From CAZEHS01 sp964424355 (lineage in GTDB: Bacteria; Bacillota; Clostridia; Peptostreptococcales; Acidaminobacteraceae), in NCBI GenBank assembly GCA_964424355.1, contig CAYRIO010000005.1:62001-126000 (forward strand): a stretch of 64,000 bases of DNA, in the 5' to 3' direction. The notes below the pieces were generated by a model that had not been told where the DNA came from, made no database searches, and was given only the letters and a program-made list of their open reading frames with translations. Positions 58,445 to 64,000 of this stretch are shown here, piece after piece; position 1 is the first letter of the stretch, and every line of letters starts with the position of its first letter. A program made the position numbers and the translations under genes.

Positions 58445-60329
58445 AGGGCACCTCCAATTGGATCCGTGTGCCGTTCCCCTCCGAGCTGTCGAAGGTCAGG
58501 CGGCCGTTGAGCATCCGCGCCCGTTCCCGCATGGAGTTCAGTCCGATGCCGTTGTAGGAACCCTGGGGATTGAATCCCCGGCCGTTGTCGCTGATCATGA
58601 ACAGGTATTTTTGGCCCGGCTGCCGGGTGAAGAGCAGTGTGACTTCCGTGGCTCGGGAGTGCTTCAGGATATTGGTGAGGCTTTCCTGAAGGATCCTGTA
58701 CACATTGAGCTCTTCGGTTTCGTCCCACTGGGGCAGCGGATCGGCGAGGGTGTACCGAAAGGTGATGCCACTGAGGCGGGCCAGATTATCCGTGGCGGTC
58801 TGGATGCTTTTGAGCAGGCCCTCTTCGTTCAACTGAGCGGGTTTCAGGTTGTAGATCACAGCCCGCATCTCCTCGATGGTGCCGCCCACCAGGCTCATGG
58901 ACCGTTCGACCTGCACCAGGGCGCTGGGATTTTCGGACACGTGGTTTTTCAGCAGGCCCAGATGGATTTTCAGGGCCGCCAGAGACTGGCCGAGGCCGTC
59001 GTGGAGATCCCGGGCGACCTTGACCCGTTCTTGTTCCTGAGTGGCTGCCAGCATCGACGCTTGCCGCTGGAGCAGCACGTTCTGCTCCTGGATCTGATTT
59101 TCGTAGTTCTGCCGTTTCAGGTACTCCAGCCAGGAATAGATATCGCCGAACTCAACGATGTTGAGGCCCTTATCCTCCTCCTCGGGTGTTACCCGCAGCC
59201 CCATGGTCCGATCAATGATCCGGAACATCAAGAGGCCAATGCCGAAGGCCCACCCGAAATTCACGAGGACGCCCAGGAGTTGAACGCCCAGCTGCTGGAG
59301 CCGCGAAGGGTAGTGGAGCAGGCTGGGAGAAGCCAAAAGGCACCCCAGCAAGGTGCCGGAAACGCCGCCGAAGGCGTGGATTGAAACAGCTCCCACGGCA
59401 TCATCGATCTTCAGCTTTTCCAGAAGCAGGCTGCCGCCCACGACAACCGCACCGGTCACAAAGCCCAAAACCAAGGCCTGATGGGGGTTGAGGATATTGG
59501 AGCAGCCCGTGACGGCCACCAAGCCTCCCAGGGCGCCATTGAAGATGGCCTCCATATAGCTGTGATCTTTTATGAACCAGTGTGTCACCAGGAGAGCGCC
59601 AACAACCCCCGCGGAGGCGGAGAGGTTGGTATTCAGCAGGATGAGGCCGACCTGATCGCTGTATTTTAAAAGACTGCCCCCATTGAAGCCGAACCAGCTG
59701 AACCAGAGGATGAAGGTTCCCAAGGCGGCAAAGGGGATGTTGGACCGGCCCGGTTTCCCTTCGGTGGTATCCCGATCGAACCGTCCTTTACGGGGCCCAA
59801 CCGTGAGAATTCCTGCCAGGGCAACCCAACCGGCGGTGGCATGGACCACGGTGGCCCCTGCAAAATCAATGAACCCCAGCTGGGTCAGGAAGGCCTGCTG
59901 GGTGTGAAACAAGCCTCCCCAAACCCAGTGCCCATAGAGGGGGTAGATGAGGGCCCCGGTGAGGAAGGCTGACAGGATCAGGGGATTGAGGCGGGTTCGC
60001 TCGGACATGCTGCCGGAAAAAATCGTTACGGCGGTGCCGGCAAACATCAACTGGAAGAAAATGAATACATAGTCGTCCGATCGGGCCAAGTCGAAGAGAA
60101 ACCAGTGATCCATGCCGATCAGGCCGTGGAAAGTCGGTCCAAACATGATGGCGAAGCCCACGAGGCAAAAGGCCAGGGTGGCCGTGACAAAAGTCAGGAT
60201 ATTCTCAATAGCCACACTGACAACGTTTTTCGATTGGACAAAGCCCACTTCGTAGCAAATAAAGCCGGCCTGCATGAAAAAGACAAAGCAGGAACAGGTA
60301 AGGATCCAAAGGTGATCGACAGAGGTCAT
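58437..60329 (-). CDS. Ammonium transporter-histidine kinase fusion (ammonium sensor)
   Basis: 630 aa. Residues 1 to about 395 form an Amt domain with 11 membrane helices and both pore His residues (GATVVHATAGWVALAG and VSIHAFGGVSGTLLG). A helical linker (about 400-430) leads to a HisKA_3 domain with phospho-acceptor His near 443 (VARDLHDGLGQSLAAL), then HATPase boxes (ILQESLTNILKHS, ISDNGRGFNP, GIGLNSMRERARM). It is expected to sense external ammonium and phosphorylate the NarL-type regulator encoded next. ATG 60329 is the natural Amt start, but its ribosome site is weak. Divergent from 60466. Confidence 0.93.
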   Translation of the reverse strand: MTSVDHLWILTCSCFVFFMQAGFICYEVGFVQSKNVVSVAIENILTFVTATLAFCLVGFAIMFGPTFHGLIGMDHWFLFDLARSDDYVFIFFQLMFAGTAVTIFSGSMSERTRLNPLILSAFLTGALIYPLYGHWVWGGLFHTQQAFLTQLGFIDFAGATVVHATAGWVALAGILTVGPRKGRFDRDTTEGKPGRSNIPFAALGTFILWFSWFGFNGGSLLKYSDQVGLILLNTNLSASAGVVGALLVTHWFIKDHSYMEAIFNGALGGLVAVTGCSNILNPHQALVLGFVTGAVVVGGSLLLEKLKIDDAVGAVSIHAFGGVSGTLLGCLLASPSLLHYPSRLQQLGVQLLGVLVNFGWAFGIGLLMFRIIDRTMGLRVTPEEEDKGLNIVEFGDIYSWLEYLKRQNYENQIQEQNVLLQRQASMLAATQEQERVKVARDLHDGLGQSLAALKIHLGLLKNHVSENPSALVQVERSMSLVGGTIEEMRAVIYNLKPAQLNEEGLLKSIQTATDNLARLSGITFRYTLADPLPQWDETEELNVYRILQESLTNILKHSRATEVTLLFTRQPGQKYLFMISDNGRGFNPQGSYNGIGLNSMRERARMLNGRLTFDSSEGNGTRIQLEVPYA

Positions 60330-60362
60330 GGCGTCATCTGCTTTCTAATAGAGGTTGCTTTC

Positions 60363-60391
60363 ATCGTAAAGTGAAACACCACCAATGTAAA
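60363..60391 (-). promoter_or_regulatory. Promoter of the ammonium-sensor operon
   Basis: On the minus strand TTTACA (60391-60386), 17 bp, TACGAT (60368-60363). Confidence 0.6.
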
Positions 60392-60419
60392 GAGTGGAAT
60401 CTCCGGGGCATACAGCCTG

Positions 60420-60428
60420 TGCTATAAT
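60420..60428 (+). promoter_or_regulatory. Extended -10 promoter of the gene at 60466
   Basis: TG-C-TATAAT at 60420-60428; no clear -35. Confidence 0.55.
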
Positions 60429-60465
60429 GAGACGGTTGCGGTTAACCGTCCAAGAGGAGCGTTCT

Positions 60466-61236
60466 ATGCAGAAAAACAAGGAATTCGTTAAAGTCGGCGT
60501 CATCCTGATCACGTTATCGGTGATTCTTCACGGTGCACACTATCTTATTTTCAAGGATCTTGCCTACATCATCCAATATCTCATGATTGAGATTGCCTTC
60601 ATTCCGCTGTCAGTCTTCCTGGTGACCGTGGTCATCGACCGGATGCTGGAAGGTCGGGAGCGGGCGAACCTGATGGAAAAGCTCAGCATGCTGATTGGTC
60701 TGTTCTATCAGGAATTGGGGCAGGAGATGCTGCGGGTCTGTGCCGCGGCGGATACCCAGATTGAAACCCTTCGCAGGCAGTGCCATGTGACGGTGCACTG
60801 GGGCGATGTGGATTATAAAAAACTGGAGGAAATCCTGAAGCAGTTTGCATACAAGCTGGATCTGGACCGGGTGGATCTGGAAGCGCTCTTTAACCTGATT
60901 GATTCCCGGAAGGAGCTGATGGTGAGCCTGATTGCGAACCCCTCCCTGCTGGAGCACGATACCTTCAGCGAACTGCTGATGTCGGTGAGTCATCTGCATG
61001 AGGAATTGGCCATGCGGAGTACGTTGAACAGAGAGGACATCAACCGGAAGGACCGAGAGCACTTGAAGAAGGATTTGGAAAGGGCGTATGGGCATCTGGC
61101 GCAGGAATGGCTTTACTATATGAAACACCTGAAGGTGCGGTATCCCTACATGTTCGTGACTGCTATGGTCAACAACCCCTTTGAGCAGCGGGCCCGAACG
61201 GAAGTGGAGCGAGAGGTGCGGGGCGAGCTTTATTAA
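60466..61236 (+). CDS. Two-helix membrane protein, unknown function
   Basis: 256 aa. Two N-terminal membrane helices (about residues 9-28 and 38-62: LMIEIAFIPLSVFLVTVVID), then a long mostly helical cytoplasmic part with many charged residues (RMLEGRERANLMEKLSMLIG, YKKLEEILKQFAYKLDLDRV). Near the end lies VRYPYMFVTAMVNNPF. AGAGGAG precedes ATG 60466; an earlier in-frame start overlaps the promoter. No family recognised with confidence. It is divergent from the ammonium-sensor operon, but no shared site is evident. Confidence 0.7.
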   Translation: MQKNKEFVKVGVILITLSVILHGAHYLIFKDLAYIIQYLMIEIAFIPLSVFLVTVVIDRMLEGRERANLMEKLSMLIGLFYQELGQEMLRVCAAADTQIETLRRQCHVTVHWGDVDYKKLEEILKQFAYKLDLDRVDLEALFNLIDSRKELMVSLIANPSLLEHDTFSELLMSVSHLHEELAMRSTLNREDINRKDREHLKKDLERAYGHLAQEWLYYMKHLKVRYPYMFVTAMVNNPFEQRARTEVEREVRGELY

Positions 61237-61301
61237 TTTTTTATTTTCAGCGATGATTCATCAGAATTAAGGGTAATAATTGGGTATAGGAGGATGTGCC
61301 C

Positions 61302-61688
61302 ATGGAAATCAATTTTGAACTGAAATCTGAAAAAAGCTTTGAGGATACCCTCAGCAGTCTGGTTGAGAATTTGAAACTGGAGGGATTCGGCGTCCTGTGG
61401 GAGTTCGATGTGTGGGAGAAGCTTCAGGAGAAGGGGCTTGCCTTTGATTACAATTGCCGGATTCTCGAAATCTGCAATCCTCAAAAGGCGAAGGAAGCTC
61501 TGGATATCAATCTGGACGCCGCCTACTTTCTGCCCTGCAAAATTGTCGTCTTCGAAAAGACCGACGGCGTCTATATGGGCATGATCCGGCCCAGCCTGAT
61601 GATGGAAATGCTGGGGGATCAGGAGCTGCTGACCACGGCCCACGATGTGGAGCGGCATCTGAAACGGGCGATTCTGGAATCGGTATAG
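61302..61688 (+). CDS. DUF302 family protein
   Basis: 128 aa. FELKSEKSFEDTLSSLVENL, GFGVLWEFDVWEKLQEKG, YNCRILEICNPQKAKEALDI and AAYFLPCKIVVFEKTDGVYM are the DUF302 pattern (a small alpha/beta fold, sometimes attached to heavy-metal proteins). The molecular role is unknown. AGGAGG lies 8 nt before ATG 61302; a GTG two codons earlier is less likely. A terminator follows. Confidence 0.85.
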   Translation: MEINFELKSEKSFEDTLSSLVENLKLEGFGVLWEFDVWEKLQEKGLAFDYNCRILEICNPQKAKEALDINLDAAYFLPCKIVVFEKTDGVYMGMIRPSLMMEMLGDQELLTTAHDVERHLKRAILESV

Positions 61689-61696
61689 CACATTTG

Positions 61697-61722
61697 AAGA
61701 GTACCTGCGGGTGCTCTTTTTT
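61697..61722 (+). terminator. Terminator of the DUF302 gene
   Basis: AAGAGTACC pairs with GGGTGCTCTT, followed by TTTT. Confidence 0.7.
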
Positions 61723-61829
61723 ATGCGCGGAATCACCATCAAAGCATACGCAACCCAGGATGTATGTTATCATAAGTGAGGGGTTTTCACCGTGTTCACA
61801 CATGTACAAGCGATAAAGGAGGTAACGGA

Positions 61830-62861
61830 ATGAAAGGAAAAATAGGCAGCTGGATGCTGTTGCTTGTTCTGATGTTTTCAATGGGAGGCGGCGCCAGTGC
61901 CGACAGCTATCCCATCCGCATTCTACAGGATGGACACGTGGTTCCGTTTCTGGAAGGTGAGGGACAGGTCCTTGTGGATGAGAATGGCCGCACCCTGGTT
62001 CCGGTCCGAAAGGTGGCAGAGATCCTGGGGGCTCAGGTCAGCTGGAAAGCAGAAACCCAGACCGTCACGATCGCGAAGGGAGCCCGTTTGCTCCTGGTGA
62101 CCATCGGCAATCAGGCAATCTGGTCTGGCGGGAAGGCGATTCCCATGGACACTGCCGCGCAAATCATCGATGGCCGAACGTATCTGCCCCTCCGGGCGAT
62201 CTCTGAGAATCTGGGCTACCGAATCCAGTGGGATGCGCAGACCCGCACCATCGGTTTTGAAGCGGAAGCCCGAACGCTCCTTTCTCAAATGGAAGCCCCG
62301 GTTTCCGGGGATACGGTGGCGCTGATGAAGACGACGGCGGGAGATATCAAAATCAAATTGCTGACGCAGGACGCCCCCAAAGCGGTGGAGAATTTTATCG
62401 GTCTGGCAGAGAAGGGTTATTACAACGGGTTGACCTTTCATCGGGTGATTCCGGATTTCATGATTCAGGGCGGGGATCCCACTGGGAACGGTACCGGGGG
62501 AGAGAGTCTCTGGGGTGAGCCTTTTGCTGATGAATTCAGCGATACGGCCCATAATTTCCGGGGGGCCCTATCCATGGCGAACAGCGGGCCGGATACCAAT
62601 GGCAGCCAATTTTTTATCGTACAGCTCCCGGCAGCGTCCCTGGAATCGTCTATGTTCCCAACGGATACGCCAGCTAATCTGCAAGAAGCCTACGGCCGGC
62701 TGGGAGGGACCCCTTGGCTGGATGGGAAGCACACGGTCTTTGGGCAGGTTTATGCCGGGATGGATGTGACAGACCGCATTGCGGCGGTAAAGACCGGTAT
62801 CGGCAATAAGCCGGTGGAAGCGGTTACAATCCTTTCCGTCGCCATTGAAACCGTCAAATAG
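61830..62861 (+). CDS. Secreted cyclophilin with N-terminal stalk domain
   Basis: 343 aa. Signal peptide (residues 1 to about 24, cleavage after GGGASA). Next is a copper-amine-oxidase-N1-like domain (about 28-145: GQVLVDENGRTLVPVRKVAE, DGRTYLPLRAISENLGYRIQ), common in envelope proteins of clostridia. A cyclophilin-type peptidyl-prolyl isomerase follows (about 165-343: VENFIGLAEKGYYNGLTFHR, VIPDFMIQGGDPTGNGTGGE, SMANSGPDTNGSQFFI). It probably folds exported proteins outside the membrane. AAGGAGG precedes ATG 61830. A second cyclophilin gene follows 31 nt after the stop. Confidence 0.9.
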   Translation: MKGKIGSWMLLLVLMFSMGGGASADSYPIRILQDGHVVPFLEGEGQVLVDENGRTLVPVRKVAEILGAQVSWKAETQTVTIAKGARLLLVTIGNQAIWSGGKAIPMDTAAQIIDGRTYLPLRAISENLGYRIQWDAQTRTIGFEAEARTLLSQMEAPVSGDTVALMKTTAGDIKIKLLTQDAPKAVENFIGLAEKGYYNGLTFHRVIPDFMIQGGDPTGNGTGGESLWGEPFADEFSDTAHNFRGALSMANSGPDTNGSQFFIVQLPAASLESSMFPTDTPANLQEAYGRLGGTPWLDGKHTVFGQVYAGMDVTDRIAAVKTGIGNKPVEAVTILSVAIETVK

Positions 62862-62892
62862 AGAAAACTATGGAAATGAGGGGAGAAAGAAC

Positions 62893-63594
62893 ATGAAAAG
62901 AGGAATCGTATTATTGTTGATGGCCGCGCTGGTGCTGCTGCCAGCTTGCAGCAAGCCAGAACAGGCGCCTGCAGCCGCAGCGGCTCAGGAGAAATCGGAT
63001 CTCACCCAGCTGGACCCACCGGTTGCCGGGGCACAGGTGGCGGTTTTGGATACCAGCCTGGGTGTCATTAAGGTGAAGCTGATGCCGGAGGTTGCCCCCA
63101 AGACCGTGGAGAACTTCACCGGATTGGCTAAAAAGGGCTACTACGATGGCCTCACCTTCCATCGGGTGATGGCGAATTTCATGATCCAGGGAGGCGACCC
63201 CAAGGGGGATGGCACCGGTGGCGAAAGTATCTGGGGTAAGCCGTTTGCCGATGAATTCAGTCCGAAGGCCCATAATCTCAGAGGGGCGCTTTCCATGGCC
63301 AACAGCGGTCCGAACACCAATGGCAGTCAATTTTTCATTGTCCAGCTTCCAGCAGAAGCAATGAAGAAGGACATGAACAATCTGATGGAAAAATTCGAAT
63401 ACCCGGCGGATCTGATAGCTGCCTATAACAAGCTGGGGGGAACCCCATGGCTGGATGAAAAGCACACCGTGTTCGGGCAGGTCTACGAAGGCATGGATGT
63501 GGTGGATAAGATTTCTGCGGTCAAGGCTGCCGGAGGCGGAAAACCGGAAACGCCGGTAATCATCAAGACCATTACAATCGAAACGTTCAAATAA
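62893..63594 (+). CDS. Cyclophilin lipoprotein (peptidyl-prolyl isomerase)
   Basis: 233 aa. Signal peptide with lipobox LLPAC (Cys near residue 19), a short Ala/Pro/Gln linker, then a cyclophilin domain from about residue 45 (VENFTGLAKKGYYDGLTFHR, VMANFMIQGGDPKGDGTGGE, SMANSGPNTNGSQFFI). The domain is close to that of the preceding gene, so the two arose by duplication, one secreted with a stalk and one lipid-anchored. AGGGGAGA precedes ATG 62893. Likely co-transcribed with the gene before. Confidence 0.92.
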   Translation: MKRGIVLLLMAALVLLPACSKPEQAPAAAAAQEKSDLTQLDPPVAGAQVAVLDTSLGVIKVKLMPEVAPKTVENFTGLAKKGYYDGLTFHRVMANFMIQGGDPKGDGTGGESIWGKPFADEFSPKAHNLRGALSMANSGPNTNGSQFFIVQLPAEAMKKDMNNLMEKFEYPADLIAAYNKLGGTPWLDEKHTVFGQVYEGMDVVDKISAVKAAGGGKPETPVIIKTITIETFK

Positions 63595-63627
63595 TGTTCA
63601 CAAGTCGGTAACATCCGGGTAATAAAG

Positions 63628-63656
63628 TTGTTTAGCAGGCGTGTATCCGCTAGAAT
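63628..63656 (+). promoter_or_regulatory. Promoter of the last gene
   Basis: TTGTTT (63628-63633), 17 bp, TAGAAT (63651-63656). Confidence 0.5.
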
Positions 63657-63688
63657 GACAGCGGACTGATAATTTAAGGAGGATTTTG

Positions 63689-64000
63689 ATGCAGAAGCAA
63701 ATGAAGTTGATAACAACCGCGGGGGTCCTGGGGCTGTTTCTGGTGGGAAATTATGCGTTCGATCTGCTGGGCAAATTGGGTGCGGGCATTGTCTCGGCGG
63801 TCCTGACAGGCCAGCTCACGGCGGAAGCCATGAATGGCGAGCTGTATGCCGCCATTGGGAAGCAAGCGCTTCCGTTCCTGGTGATGATGATGATCGGTAC
63901 GGCACTACTCAGCTGGAGTCGGGGCAAGAACACGGCGCTGGCAGCGACAGCACCGGAGTGGGCCGCTGCCGCACCGGAGAGAAAAGCAACGGAATGGGCA
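63689..64000 (+). CDS. Partial membrane protein, runs off the window
   Basis: ATG 63689 follows AAGGAGG. The 104 visible residues contain two hydrophobic segments (TTAGVLGLFLVGNYAFDLLG near 10-29 and LPFLVMMMIGTALLSWSRG near 62-80) separated by an Ala/Gly-rich helix. The end is an Ala/Pro/Glu-rich stretch (ATAPEWAAAAPERKATEWA) still open at base 64000. The C-terminus is outside the window and the family cannot be named. Confidence 0.65.
   Translation, partial: MQKQMKLITTAGVLGLFLVGNYAFDLLGKLGAGIVSAVLTGQLTAEAMNGELYAAIGKQALPFLVMMMIGTALLSWSRGKNTALAATAPEWAAAAPERKATEWA

Noticed and set aside
1..64000. CRISPR arrays, rRNA and tRNA genes
   Set aside because: No regularly spaced repeats and no recognisable rRNA or tRNA sequence were seen on either strand by eye; a covariance search was not possible.

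Overview
The window is chromosomal DNA of a low-G+C-lineage (Firmicutes/Clostridia-type) anaerobe whose own genome is moderately G+C-rich. The signs are strong AGGAGG ribosome sites, a T-box riboswitch, short HisG with HisZ, a GatCAB operon, a YtvI-type membrane protein, a CD3072-type desulfidase and an indolepyruvate:ferredoxin oxidoreductase with a butyrate kinase. No rRNA, tRNA or CRISPR array was seen, and I do not name a genus.

Layout. Positions 1-2557 are AT-rich accessory DNA: a frameshifted gene end, repeats like an IS21-type terminus, two small minus-strand genes (one secreted, one membrane) and a long, almost gene-free stretch. It abuts a truncated, frameshifted uracil-DNA glycosylase gene (2558-2751), which marks the edge of an insertion/deletion. 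From 2844 onward the backbone is dense: an aminotransferase, glnS, a MalT-like LuxR regulator, small orphans, an output-less Cache sensor, a GNAT/diguanylate cyclase/B3-B4 operon, an OmpR-type two-component system facing a 69-aa peptide gene across an array of 11-bp repeats, speD, lepB-sfsA-sixA-PAP2, a helically phased DnaA-box cluster, an HD-GYP-like protein and a ferredoxin.

23977-32738 is a complete histidine pathway: hisJ divergent from hisZGDCBHAF(IE). The big operon is preceded by an 18-residue leader peptide with three consecutive His codons and an attenuator hairpin. Next, a sigma-54 enhancer-binding protein with a winged-helix C-terminus sits upstream of iorA-iorB-buk, which has a clear -24/-12 promoter and upstream dyads. 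Then come a second B3/B4 protein, a QueG-like Fe-S protein, a CheY-CheX module and an EamA transporter. A T-box leader (probable specifier AAC, Asn) precedes an aspS-gatC gene fusion followed by gatA and gatB. With a separate GlnRS in the window, this operon looks dedicated to making Asn-tRNA(Asn).

48855-52843 holds a TudS-related desulfidase, a URO-D superfamily protein and an amino-acid-type ABC transporter, a possible uptake/catabolism cassette with an internal terminator. After a YtvI-type protein and a GGDEF(degenerate)-EAL protein comes an ammonium module: an Amt transporter fused to a histidine kinase, its NarL-type response regulator and a stand-alone AmtB. The window ends with two unknown proteins, two secreted cyclophilins and a truncated membrane protein gene.

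All functions are assigned by reading the translations; no database search was run.
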